Positions 9,150 through 18,364 of a DNA stretch of 40,000 nucleotides are shown here, piece by piece. The first letter of the stretch is position 1. Each line of letters begins with the position of its first letter. The position numbers and the translations under genes were made by a program. Origin of the DNA: Mesostigma viride (taxonomy: Eukaryota > Streptophyta > Mesostigmatophyceae > Mesostigmatales > Mesostigmataceae); contig RPFO01000868.1 in NCBI GenBank assembly GCA_009746045.1, positions 1-40,000 of the forward strand, in the 5' to 3' direction. The notes beneath the pieces were generated by a model. The model worked only from the letters and a program-made list of their open reading frames with translations, had not been told where the DNA came from and searched no databases.

Positions 9150-9914
9150 CTATGATGCCCGTGGGCGATCCACGAACTCGCTGTGAAAATCCTCGTCGGT
9201 GACGTCCCGACCGGTGATGACTGTCACCGTTGGCCCACACGCCCCCGGCCTGCTTTGCAACCTCGGTGTATCCAAGGTCGACCAAATGCCGGCTGGTCGT
9301 GTCGTGATCACCCAGTGATCGGCGTGACCACGCGCCTCTTGGGTCAAGATATTGACCAGGTGCTCACACGTCTGAGCTACCACTTCAGCCGAATCCCACG
9401 GACTGTCGGCTTCACGCGTCTGCGCGTCCCGTATAATATGTGACGCGTCGGTCCCCTCCCCCAGCGAGCTTGTCGCCACCCAGTGGTTGTACAATCTGGT
9501 ACCACCTAAACAAATGGCCACCAGCTGGCTCAGCGTTTCACGCGCTAAGTCCAGCGCCTGAATGGTGACGTGCCCGCCCTGGTACGCGACCTCCAAACTG
9601 TAGATCAACGAAGCTATTTCGTCGCGAATAGCGACAAGCCGCTCCGTGCAGACCCGACCCGTCTCCCCTGGCGACGTCGTCGCCCTTATCCTCATCACCA
9701 CTGGGTCGTTTGCCGACGGCCCTGCTGCGTTTCCAAACACAGCAACCCAACCTCCTTCCGCAAGACCCCTCGCAACGTAGGCGGCCTGCACAAACGTAGA
9801 AGCGTTGGATGGGTGGGAATAGGGGAAAAACGCGTTCTCGCGCGCTGGCGCCTCGGGAGCTGCTTCGTGCCCGGGGGATGACTCAGGTGTCTCGACCCGA
9901 GCCTCGGCCGACAT
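9150..9914 (-). CDS. Extra ORF between the 5' LTR and gag, unknown function
   Basis: A sense-strand ORF of 254 codons starts at ATG 9914 (MSAEARVETPESSPG), only about 35 bases inside the 5' LTR. After an acidic, Pro/Ala-rich start it is helix-rich: FVQAAYVARGLAEGGWVAVFG, then CTERLVAIRDEIASLIYSLEVAYQG and ALDLARETLSQLVAICLGG, then VVAQTCEHLVNILTQEARGHAD. I recognise no domain. Its position makes it part of the element; it could be a second Gag-like or accessory protein, or captured host sequence. It probably continues into 8812-9149 in another frame. Confidence 0.55.
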   Translation of the reverse strand: MSAEARVETPESSPGHEAAPEAPARENAFFPYSHPSNASTFVQAAYVARGLAEGGWVAVFGNAAGPSANDPVVMRIRATTSPGETGRVCTERLVAIRDEIASLIYSLEVAYQGGHVTIQALDLARETLSQLVAICLGGTRLYNHWVATSSLGEGTDASHIIRDAQTREADSPWDSAEVVAQTCEHLVNILTQEARGHADHWVITTRPAGIWSTLDTPRLQSRPGACGPTVTVITGRDVTDEDFHSEFVDRPRAS

Positions 9915-9948
9915 GAAAAACCTTGCACAACAGAAATGCAATAGTACG

Positions 9949-10597
9949 AGTTAGCGAACAGCCAGAACTGTGAGTTCCTGGTCTCTCGCGCCACACAACG
10001 GGATGAGCCAAAGTTGCAAAGGCAGCAACCTTTTAACCCGTGCACCAAGCCACGACCACGGTGAGCGGTTCCACGACCAATGTGGGAGCCTCGGTTCGTG
10101 CTTGCCAAGATAGCTGGTCATCCCCCATGACCAAGCTATATCCTTTGCGTTGTTCCTCGTTCCCATCGGTGTGACGAGGCACGTGCAGGCAGGCAAGCAA
10201 ATCCTCAACGTCCACTGGCATCAGTGCAGAGCCAGGACGAACTGGATTTGCCTAGACTCTGCAACCTAGGAAGTACAGGACCTGTCACAAGCCTGCAAGG
10301 CCTAGTATCCTTGCAGACCTGTGCCAGTTCCTGTAGTCCACCAGTCACAGGCTGCTGCTCTTCTGGTCTACGTGAACCACAGTCACGTGATAGTCAGGCT
10401 AAGCCTGCGCAGGCACGGCCTGCCACGTGTCCTGTCCACTACACCAGAGGACTGCACCTCAGTCGGCCACGGACGGCTAGGACTTCGGGACCTCATATCT
10501 TTCTTGTCCCTTGTCTGTTTCAGGCGGTCAGCACGGCGTTGGAAAGGTCTTTCCAAACTGCGTCCACTTAGCATATTGGTTGCCCAAAATGCTAACT
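9949..10597 (-). repeat. 5' LTR of the Copia-type element
   Basis: Direct repeat of 2148-2795, offset 7801, with one extra C and seven transitions between about 2560 and 2760. It has the same AGTTAGC...GCTAACT ends. The promoter should lie here, but I see no clear TATA box. Confidence 0.9.
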
Positions 10598-10602
10598 GGA
10601 AT
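10598..10602. repeat. Target-site duplication GGAAT, right
   Basis: Exact copy of 2143-2147. Beyond it the interrupted LINE sequence resumes. Confidence 0.85.
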
Positions 10603-10752
10603 GGGCTGCTGCCATCTAGCTCCACGTACCCTCCGCAACGATGCTGCCATGGGAGTGGACAATATTTCACCGGAGGTGGTTAAGATGCCTGAGCTTGAGC
10701 CTTTTCTCCGGGGGGGTTTGCAACCGGATTCTACGAGATGGCCTCACCCCGC
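10603..10752 (+). pseudogene. LINE reverse transcriptase fragment 1
   Basis: The translation includes DAAMGVDNISPEVVKM, matching the GPDGIPPEVLK-type motif before the fingers region in non-LTR reverse transcriptases. The frame then decays at a G-run near 10711. It is cut at 10752 by a solo LTR and continues at 13031. With the later fragments this is one old LINE copy. Confidence 0.7.
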
Positions 10753-13025
10753 TGTTGTCTTACAGGTTTCAGCTCCCAGTTACATGAGAATAATTAATTA
10801 ATAACAATGTGCCGGTACTTAGTAGCCGTTTTGTGTTTCGAGGCGTTTGGGATATTTCGATGCGTTGGGACCCAGCCATTGGAGGTTCGGCTGAATTTTG
10901 GCATATGTGAGTTACGCCCCAGATTTGGCTAGCTGTGCAGCGGTCCGGTGCTGAGGTATACATACGGACTGAGATTCTGGATACTGCCGGCGGGCGTGAC
11001 AAGTGGCCGAATATTGGTGTGCGTCGATTGGTTGGTACTCGGCTGATGTGTCGTAATGGAAATGTCAGAGGTTTGGTTGGTGCGTACTAGATGCGTTCCA
11101 GCCCAGGCTTGCGCCGGTGCCTACATAGCGCCGTAGGCTAGCCTAGCCGCCTGACAGACCATGATGATCCAAAAGCCAGCATTGTCTTGCGGCGGTCCAA
11201 CGGTTGTTGCTACTTTGCTGGCCATGGCCATGCTGGTAAATTAACCCCTCATTGGTCCCATTTAAAGCCGAAAAATCGGCTGCAAAATGCTAAATTTGCA
11301 AACCACCCCACAGCCAACCTACCAACATCCAAGGGCTGTCCTTGGGGGTCAAGCATGTCCATGAGTTGCCCTTCGGGGTGAGCTATCACAACCTAACATA
11401 TCTGCAGGGTAGGCCATAGAAAACTACCGCCAAAGTTAGGGGGGTCGAGACGCGCGTTTTCATTTTTGGTAGAATGTGCATTTTGAATTATGTTATAAGA
11501 CCTAGGCACCTACCACTTCAGGGATGATAAACAATTAGTTGCTGAACAGTTTGAGCCATTGGGGTCATCATTTGGGTGGGTATACCAGCAGTTACACCCA
11601 GTACAGCCCATAGGGGTACCGTTGGTAAAAAGCAACCAAGGGGGTAGGGGTGGGCATACTACCTACTAATACCTACTAATATGGCCCCCAACCATGCCAT
11701 ACAATACATTTCCCTTCCACAATGATGGGGAAACATAACTGCATCATCACACTGCCCATACATGGCACCTATGTGCAGGTGCCACCTTGTCCATGCACGT
11801 AGGTAACGTGGTACGGATACCCTATGCAAGGCATACATTATAGGAGGCAGCCACCAACAAACTAGTGACGTTGAGCCTATTTCAGCCTGCCCTAGCAAGG
11901 ATAAACTAGGCCCAAGCTGCTATAGCTTGCCAGGTGATGGCCAGCACACCTGGTGGCACATGCTGTCAATGGGAAGCTTTTACTCACCAGTTACGTGCTT
12001 GATGATGCCACAGAGACCAGCCAACTGCCTCACACTCATGCAATATGTGTATGGGAAATGTATAACAAACATATATGGAGGTATTCAAACCCATACAGCA
12101 TCTAAAACTTATCACCATCACACTGTGGCAGGTCAACTGACTGAGGGAAGCATCTAAGAAGGGTGTTTTAGAAAGGGGCCAGGCCAGGGTCAAGAAAGAG
12201 CATGAATAATGCAAAAAGAATGTGCTACACAAGCTAGAACGTATATATAAACGTCAAACATCGATAGGAAAACGATGCTGAAGCTTTACCAGGCATGGAT
12301 GGCGTTACCTTGGCCCAGGCGGTGGCCGCAAAATGGCGCATTTCGGCACACCAAAGTTGTGCAGCATGGTCGCCAGATTCGGCGATTTCTTGCCACCCTT
12401 GCACGTTTACGACTACTATGTATTATAATAAGTACAAAGAAACCAATATATCCTTTAAAATACGCCGGAAAGGTATTGCTGTCAACGTTTCTATCGTCCG
12501 GCCTGATCGCAGTTTTTTCCAGCAAGAACGCTGCCGACACCTATCAAATGGCATTCCCGCGAACCAAAAATTGGCCTGTGTGATCTTTAGGACGTATAAA
12601 ATCAATTTCCTAAGTTTGGCCAGAAAATTCGAACGAAAACGTAAATGCCATGCGTGGGCGCAAGCCGCCATGGCCAGGTCGTCGTTTTCCGGAATGCACG
12701 TTGTACGTGAAAAAGTACCCTGACCCCTTGTACTTTGACCGGCCAGAACACCTCTATAACTTTGTCAGAAGTATGCGAACCCTAGTACCATGCTGTGAGG
12801 AAAATTATAAACTTTCGATCTTCTCAGCTAAACGTTTCCTAATTCTCAATAGTTTTCGCGCAATTTGGTCCCCCGCGGAGCAGCCGATGCATCGGCTGCA
12901 AGTCGATTTTTGGCGGAAAATCGGCTGCAAGACCAATGAGGGGTTAAGCTGGGGGCTTGACTCGGAGGTTGTGATCTAATTACCGTAAATCACCATTTAA
13001 TAATAATCGAATTCAAGTTTTAACA
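10753..13025 (+). mobile_element. Solo LTR, family 2, copy A (holds a piggyBac-like element)
   Basis: It begins TGTTGTC and ends TTTTAACA, with the exact 5-bp duplication CCCGC at 10748-10752 and 13026-13030. Without the internal insertion it is about 571 bp. It is a clear relative of 13527-14114 in opposite orientation (shared AGGTTTCAGCTC, GTTCGGCTGAATTTTGGC, GCGGCGGTCCAACGGTTGTT and others). No coding region or second LTR is present, so it is the remnant of LTR-LTR recombination. Confidence 0.85.
11246..12943. mobile_element. Non-autonomous piggyBac-like element (1698 bp)
   Basis: The element has perfect 13-bp terminal inverted repeats, CCCCTCATTGGTC at 11246-11258 and its complement at 12931-12943. 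It is flanked by TTAA at 11242-11245 and 12944-12947. TTAA duplication with ends starting CCC defines piggyBac. Subterminal GCAGCCGAT/ATCGGCTGC repeats lie at both ends. Internal ORFs are short and none resembles a DDD transposase, so it depends on one supplied elsewhere. The related solo LTR at 13527-14114 has an intact GGTAAATTAAGCTGGG at the equivalent place, a natural unfilled site. Confidence 0.85.
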
Positions 13026-13030
13026 CCCGC

Positions 13031-13526
13031 CGGTGAATGTATTGTCAGACCGCTGTCCGGGTCATGCTCTACAAGGGCAAGGGGCCGTCGCGGATACCGG
13101 CATCTGTAGTAACTGCTACGTCTGCCTCCAAAGCTGCGTGCTGAAAGTCTTCGTGCGTCTCCTGCTGAACCGCATGCGTGCCCTGAGCCTCGATTCCCAC
13201 CTACTAGGTGAGTCTCACTCCCAGATGGGCTTCCATCTTGGTCGCAATTGTGCTATGGTCACCATGACTGCGCGCCGCCTGATCGAGGAAGTGGGCCGCC
13301 TGGCCCCCGGCCTCTTACCATGCATGCATGGCTATTAAGTAACCCTTGTAAGTAGCCCTTGTCCTCAGCATCCTCCTTTACGGCTGCGAGGCGTGGACCC
13401 TGGACCATGCGCTGAGCAAGCAGCTTGACGGCACAGTCACTCTGGAATGCTCTGTCACATCCTCAGCGCCCGCTACCAAGACTCAGCGCCGCACCCGGGC
13501 GAGCTCCCTCTACTGCGAGCTCCCTC
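13031..13526 (+). pseudogene. LINE reverse transcriptase fragment 2
   Basis: Fragments of a non-LTR reverse transcriptase in shifted frames are visible. LQGQGAVADTG is a degraded YKGKG..D.G block. VLKVFVRLLLNRMRALS and LLGESHSQMGFHLGRNCAMVTMTARRLIEE follow. After an apparent deletion of the catalytic palm (no xxDD motif), the C-terminal block LLYGCEAWTLDHALSKQLDG and then MLCHILSARYQDSAPHPGEL appear. The last two resemble LYGSETWTL...R.LD....RCLRxILG of many LINEs. Frameshifts and the missing palm show it is dead. Confidence 0.75.
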
Positions 13527-14114
13527 TGTTAAAATTGAGTTCGAATTTTATTAAATGCTAATTTACGGTAATCAGGTTACAAACTCAGAGCCAAGCGCCC
13601 AGCTTAATTTACCAGCGCAACCATAGCCATTGCCAGCATAGCAGCAACAACCGTTGGACCGCCGCAACACAATGCTGGCTTTTGGATCATCATCGTCTGT
13701 CAGGCGGCTAGGCTACCCTACGGCGCTAGGCACCAGCGCAAGCCTGGGAACGCATCTAGCACTCACCAATCAGACCACATCTCCGTTACAACACACCAGC
13801 CGAGTACCAACCAATCGACGCACACCAGTATCCCACCACTTGTCACGCCAGCCGGAAGTACCCAGAATCCTAGTCCGTACCTCAGTACCGGACCAGTGCT
13901 GCACAGCCAAAGTCTAAGGCGTAACTCACGAGGCATGACGCACACAGCGTAACTTAAATCGTCGTAGCTCACACAAGCCAAAATTCAGCCGAACCTCAAA
14001 ACGGCGAAGTCCCATTGCGCCGAATTAACCCAAACGCCTCGAACCACAAAATGGCCCGGCACACAATCATTAATTATTCTCATGTGACTGCGAGCTGAAA
14101 CCTATAATATAACA
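13527..14114 (-). mobile_element. Solo LTR, family 2, copy B
   Basis: Inverted relative of copy A. On the plus strand it begins TGTTAAAATT and ends ATAATATAACA. The exact 5-bp duplication CCCTC flanks it at 13522-13526 and 14115-14119. It is 588 bp long. The inverted pair could fold into a long hairpin, but separate duplications show two independent insertions. Confidence 0.85.
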
Positions 14115-14119
14115 CCCTC

Positions 14120-14187
14120 TTGTCACCCATACCATCCGACACCTCCGCCTCCTCTTTGCCGGCCATCTTGCCCGCACAGACCACTGA
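14120..14187 (+). pseudogene. LINE C-terminal fragment 3
   Basis: After the solo LTR one frame reads VTHTIRHLRLLFAGHLARTDH and then stop, the usual R.RxLRFxGHxARMD closing block of many LINE proteins. Joining over copy B keeps the frame with CELPL before it. It closes the old LINE copy. Confidence 0.65.
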
Positions 14188-14532
14188 GGTGAATACCGAT
14201 GTGGGCCCTACGGGCGGGCTTAGGACTGGCCAAGTAGACACCTCCTCCTATGGCAGGGTCCACTTCGTCAAGAATCCTGTCTTGAATATGCCCATTATGC
14301 TGACCGTGAAGAAATCTATAATACGGGCAGTTGTATTCGAGCCCCAATCAACAAATAGATATGCTCGGATAGTTGTACCTAAGTTGGATTTGTCCTATGT
14401 GAACGGACACTGTGACTATGTGCCAAGTTGTACAATGGCACTAGGACCGTTGGTCACTATCTTTACCAGATTACAATATTGTGTCATGTGCATGTCATAC
14501 CATGCCGTACCGAGTCATGCATGCGCGGGGAG
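14188..14532 (+). other. Probable LINE 3' region
   Basis: Sequence between the LINE stop and the TTGG tract. A frame is open (start at 14120) but shows no domain, and its later part is repeat translation. Nothing else recognised. Confidence 0.3.
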
Positions 14533-15395
14533 GTGGTTGGTTGGTTGGTTGGTTGGTTGGTTGGTTGGTTGGTTGGTTGGTTGGTTGGTTGGTTGGTTGG
14601 TTGGTTGGTTGGTTGGTTGGTTGATTGGTTGGTTTGTTGGTTGGTTTGTTTGTTTGTTTGCTGGATGGTTGGTTGGTTGGTTGGTTGGTTGGTTGGTTGG
14701 TTGGTTGGTTGGTTGGTTGGTTGGTTGGTTGGTTGGTTGGTTGGTTGGTTGGTTGGTTGGTTGGTTGGTTGGTTGGTTCAATGGTTGGTTGGTTGGTTGG
14801 TTGGTTGGTTGGTTGGTTGGTTGGTTGGCTGGCTGGCTGGCTGGCTGGTTGGTTGGTTGGTTGGTTGGTTGGTTGGTTGGTTGGTTGGTTGGTTGGTTGG
14901 TTGGTTGGTTGGTTGGTTGGTTGGTTGGTTGGTTGGTTGGTTGGTTGGTTGGTTGGTTGGTTGGTTGGTTGGTTGGTTGGTTGGTTGGTTGGTTGGTTGG
15001 TTGGTTGGTTGGTTGATTGGTTTGTTGGTTGGTTGGTTGGTTGGTTGGTTGGTTGGTTGGTTGGTTGGTTGGTTGGTTGGTTGGTTGGTTGGTTGGTTGG
15101 TTGGTTGGTTGGTTGGTTGGTTGGTTGGTTGGTTGGTTGGTTGGTTGGTTGGTTGGTTGGTTGGTTGGTTGGTTGGTTGGTTGGTTGGTTGGTTGGTTGT
15201 AGCTAGGTTGGTTGGTTGGTTGGTTGGTTGGTTGGTTGGTTGGTTGGTTGGTTGGTTGGTTGGTTGGTTGGTTGGTTGGTTGGTTGGTTGGTTGGTTGGT
15301 TGGTTGGTTGGTTGGTTGGTTGGTTGGTTGGTTGGTTGGTTGGTTGGTTGGTTGGTTGGTTGGTTGGTTGGTTGGTTGATTGGTTGGTTGGGTGG
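14533..15395. repeat. (TTGG)n tract, about 0.86 kb
   Basis: Over 200 TTGG units with rare variants (GATT, TTTG, CTGG, CAATGG) and a phase change at GTAGCTAGG near 15198. It passes into GGGT units by 15450. All frames are open, giving spurious proteins. Not a gene. Confidence 0.95.
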
Positions 15396-15535
15396 GTGGG
15401 TTGGTGGTGGGTGGGTGGGTGGGTGGGCGGGTGGGTGGGTGGGTCGTGTGGTGTGGTGTTGTGCTGGGGGGGAGGCAAGAGGGTAGCAATGTTGCTGGGT
15501 GGCTAACCAGGTGTAGGGTGATCTGTACTCCACGC

Positions 15536-15660
15536 CCGCATGATAGACAAGGAGAACACCGCTGATGTCTGCGATAAGCACCTTCCTGAAGGACATGCTC
15601 CTGTTTTCTCCCGACGGGCCCCAGGGTTCATTGGTAGAATGCAGGCTAGAAGTCCGCGCG
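15536..15660 (+). repeat. Dispersed repeat S, copy 2
   Basis: Second copy of 371-505, ending at TAGAAGTCCGCG directly beside the GTAA tail of the next retroposon. Confidence 0.6.
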
Positions 15661-15783
15661 TAAGTAAGTTGGCAAGTATAAGTACTTCCGTGTCATGCGC
15701 ATGGGCATGCAACGGAGTACTATGCTAATCTCATTGGAAAAAAAAGTTACATTAGTTACAAATATCGTCTGCATCATGCCCCA
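15660..15783 (-). mobile_element. Short retroposon with (TTAC)n tail, copy 4
   Basis: Minus-strand copy of the 604-723 body, nearly complete to ATCGTCTGCATCATGCCCC. A short decayed TTAC tail is seen as GTAAGTAAG at 15660-15668. Confidence 0.6.
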
Positions 15784-15939
15784 ACCATATAGTCACTATA
15801 CGGGGAAGAAGGGAGCGAAAGCGGGAGGGTGGGTAGGTAGAGTTACCCTACCAGCCATTAAGAATGTACTCCAGCACGCAAAATGTACTTCGTACCGAAG
15901 TTTGTCTTTTTATGCTGAAAATTGTCATGCATGATGTTT

Positions 15940-16530
15940 GCAACCAAAATAGACCTCGTACAAAGTTTGGTATCGATCGGACGTCATCTTGGTGACATTT
16001 GCTAGCAATGAAGGTACATTTTTGTCATTTTTTGTTAAATTAAATAGTAATAAATAGGAAACAGTACTAAATCACGTCAAACCATCATGGATATTTGCAA
16101 GCAACCTAATTACCACTAGAATAGACCATGCACAAAGTTTGGGGTCAATCTGACTCAAAATAGTGACGTTTGCTAGCATAAATGGTGCATTTTTGCCATT
16201 TTCAAGCATTTTGCTCAGTGTAAGCTACTAAACAATATCAAACTATGTCAGAAAGCTATGAAATGTTGGAAGCAACCTAAACACCACTAGATTAGACCAT
16301 GGGCCAAGTTTGGGCCCAGTTTGATCTCAAAATAGTGACGTTTGCTAGCATAAATGGTGCAATTTTTGCCTTTTTCAAGCATTTTGGTAAGTATAGTTGC
16401 CTCAAACTATGTCAGAAAACTGTGAATTGTTGTAAATAACCTGTTTGCCACTACATTAGACCATCCTCAACTTGTAAGGTCAGGCATAGGTAAAGGTAGT
16501 GACATTTGCTAGCACTATATACAAGCATAT
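15940..16530. repeat. AT-rich satellite, about 171-bp unit, 3-4 copies
   Basis: The landmark AAGTTTGG recurs at 15963, 16135 and 16306, with a worn copy at 16469 (spacings 172, 171, 163). Each unit holds GTGACGTTTGCTAGCA(T), ATTAGACCAT and AAACTATGTCAGAAA-type blocks. No ORF. The base composition differs sharply from the GC-rich elements around it. Confidence 0.8.
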
Positions 16531-16970
16531 TATGCCTCTTTTCGCATATACACATTAAAAATAACAAGACATCATCATATCATGGCCTTAATACAAGGTG
16601 TGCAAATGCAAATCACACCAGATCGGATGACCAATGATGGGTGGCTGCATGCCAACACATCTACCAGGCTGCAGGGTGAGAGGCCACATCGCTACAAGAC
16701 AGGAATCCTCGCAATTGCACAACACCGCTAGTACACTGTGCACATACCCCAAGAGGATTTGGCTACAAGCCATAAAAGTTTGGCCATGCTAACACATTCT
16801 TCATCCAAGCAAAATGCAGCCTCTCCAAACTCAACTCATTGATTTAAATTCAGCTAGGCCAGGCGTGCATGCTCTACTTGCCGACAACCATGAGTAAACT
16901 TGTCTACCACTTCATTCCATGCGCCGGTAGATGGCACCGTCTCATCTACCAGTCATCCCCGGCTCCCATT
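16531..16970. other. Non-coding interval
   Basis: No gene, repeat or RNA recognised. A 61-codon minus-strand ORF is not supported by any motif. Confidence 0.4.
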
Positions 16971-17125
16971 CCGCATCCTCCTCTCCCTCTCCCTCTCCCT
17001 CTTCCTCCTCCCCCCCCCTCCCATTCTCCCTCCCCTCTCCCTCCCCCTCTCCCTCCTCCTCCCCCTCCTCCTCCCCCTCTTTCTCCCCCTCTTTCTCTCC
17101 CTCTTCCTCCTCCTCCCCGCCTTCA
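16971..17125. repeat. Pyrimidine-rich (CCCTCT)n tract
   Basis: About 150 bp almost only C and T on the plus strand, of CCTCTCCCTC and CCTCCTCC type. It lies just downstream of the minus-strand gene that ends at 17171. The ORFs in it encode Ser/Pro or Glu/Gly runs and are not credible. Confidence 0.85.
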
Positions 17126-17170
17126 CTGTCACTGTGCACAGCAGGGACGGCATCGTCTATGTGGGTGCCA

Positions 17171-18364
17171 TCACCTGCGTTCACGGTGCCAGCCTAGCTC
17201 CTGTGGAAAGAAGCGAGCGCGGCCAAATGCCTCGACTGGGTGTGGGCAGCCGCACACGAACTGCGTCACCTCCGCCAGGGCATGATAGTCCTCATACTGC
17301 CCATCAGCCCACATCGCCTTGATGAGCAGGTGACCTCCCCTTTCCTGAACCTTAGTGACCCAGCCATGGAAGCGCTCCCTCTTCCTCGCTATCCCCGGAA
17401 ACAGGGCACACAGGCGCATCCCGATAAGCGCACGTGCTCCATGCTCGGCAAAGTAGGCATTGCAGTCATCCTTTGCTGCTGCCCTGGCGGCGGTGGCAGT
17501 CTTGTAATGCTCAAAGTCAATCTGCGGGTGCTCTTTCAACGCCGCCACCGTGGCAGCTGACAGTTTGCCGGTACTGATCAGCTCAGGCTGGTGCACCTCT
17601 GCCGTACCGCCCACTGTCCAGTGCTGCAGGTGTACATCAGAAATGGGGACCGTCATCCCTGCGCTGCCGCCACCTAATGTCACTCTAGAAAACTGGCCCG
17701 TCCACGACGGTGCGTAGTAAGGAGAGGCGACAATGCTGTCACGCTCCGTGCGATCGCCTTCCAGATCAAGGACCTTCACCAGCATGTGTGGTGCCCACGG
17801 CATTCCCTGCCCGCAGGTGACGGCTGGCCGCTTAACAACGAGTAGGTCGCTGCGTCGTATGAGGCTTCCATTCACCTTGAAGGTGTGCCTGCCGGAAATC
17901 AGTGTGCGCAAAGCGGGCGTTGCCGTTGATGTGCTCCCTCGCGCAGCGGGCGCACATGCGCGGTTGATCTGCGCTTGAATCTCGCGGGCAGGGCAAGCGA
18001 CGTGTGAGATTACTTGTTTTATGGGCAGCCTCAGTGCTCGTGTTGCCCGCGCAACCGACTGGTCGCCTGCAGATCGCAGCGGTAAGGGTACCGCCTTGTT
18101 CGCTTGCAGTTCACGCTTCTCTTTGAGCTTTTGCTCCATGATGTCGAACAGATTCTCGTTGTTGGCACGCACATCCTCCACGGACTTTGGCACCTGCTCA
18201 ATCCATCCGTCCAGCAACTGCTGCTTCTCAGCGGCGACGATGTCAGGAAAAAGGCTGTGAAGGCTAGCGCAGGTACATCTCCTGGCACCGCCCTCGTCCC
18301 ATTCAAAAAGCGGCACTAGACCAGGACTTCCTTTGGGGCCTTGCCACGCTCTATGAGGAGGCAC
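17171..18364 (-). CDS. Unrecognised protein, C-terminal region
   Basis: An open reading of 397 codons without low-complexity filler. Only the part after about residue 30 (CTCASLHSLFPDIVAAEKQQLLDGWIEQV) looks natural. It goes on through a Lys/Glu-rich helix (NLFDIMEQKLKEKRELQ), a compact middle part (RRSDLLVVKRPAVTCGQ, HMLVKVLDLEGDRTERDS, SWTGQFSRVTLGGG) and a C-terminal part, MRLCALFPGIARKRERFHGWVTKV...LIKAMWADGQYEDYHAL. The W-A-D-G-x-Y-E block is like Tudor/Agenet-type folds. I cannot name the family. It probably continues 18316-18933 through an intron; an acceptor-like TTCACAG lies near 18258. A host gene or an element-borne gene are both possible. Confidence 0.5.
   Translation of the reverse strand: MPPHRAWQGPKGSPGLVPLFEWDEGGARRCTCASLHSLFPDIVAAEKQQLLDGWIEQVPKSVEDVRANNENLFDIMEQKLKEKRELQANKAVPLPLRSAGDQSVARATRALRLPIKQVISHVACPAREIQAQINRACAPAARGSTSTATPALRTLISGRHTFKVNGSLIRRSDLLVVKRPAVTCGQGMPWAPHMLVKVLDLEGDRTERDSIVASPYYAPSWTGQFSRVTLGGGSAGMTVPISDVHLQHWTVGGTAEVHQPELISTGKLSAATVAALKEHPQIDFEHYKTATAARAAAKDDCNAYFAEHGARALIGMRLCALFPGIARKRERFHGWVTKVQERGGHLLIKAMWADGQYEDYHALAEVTQFVCGCPHPVEAFGRARFFPQELGWHRERR

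Larger units (their letters stand above)
2148..10597 (-). mobile_element. Complete Copia-type LTR retrotransposon (8450 bp)
   Basis: The element is flanked by LTRs of 648 and 649 bp and by the 5-bp target duplication GGAAT. Reading on the minus strand, the order is 5' LTR, an extra ORF, gag with a zinc knuckle, integrase, aspartic protease-like segment, reverse transcriptase, RNase H, polypurine tract, 3' LTR. Integrase upstream of reverse transcriptase and the RNase H signatures place it with Ty1/Copia. The two LTRs differ by seven transitions and one indel by my count, so insertion was recent. Even so, several frameshifts interrupt the coding region. Two features are odd: the LTRs start AG and end CT instead of TG...CA, and the protease appears after the integrase. 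No primer-binding site with the usual TGG start is visible beside the 5' LTR. Confidence 0.9.

Noticed and set aside
10753-14114. A single large TIR transposon with 0.5-kb inverted arms
   Set aside because: Each arm has its own different 5-bp duplication and TGTT...AACA ends, and LINE sequence lies between and outside them. Two solo LTRs explain it better.
14120-15596. Long ORFs encoding GWLVGWLVG or TNQPTNQP repeats
   Set aside because: They are translations of the (TTGG)n tract, open in all frames.
15940-16530. Alpha-satellite-like centromere sequence because of the 171-bp period
   Set aside because: Only three to four units and no sequence evidence of relation; the length match alone means little.
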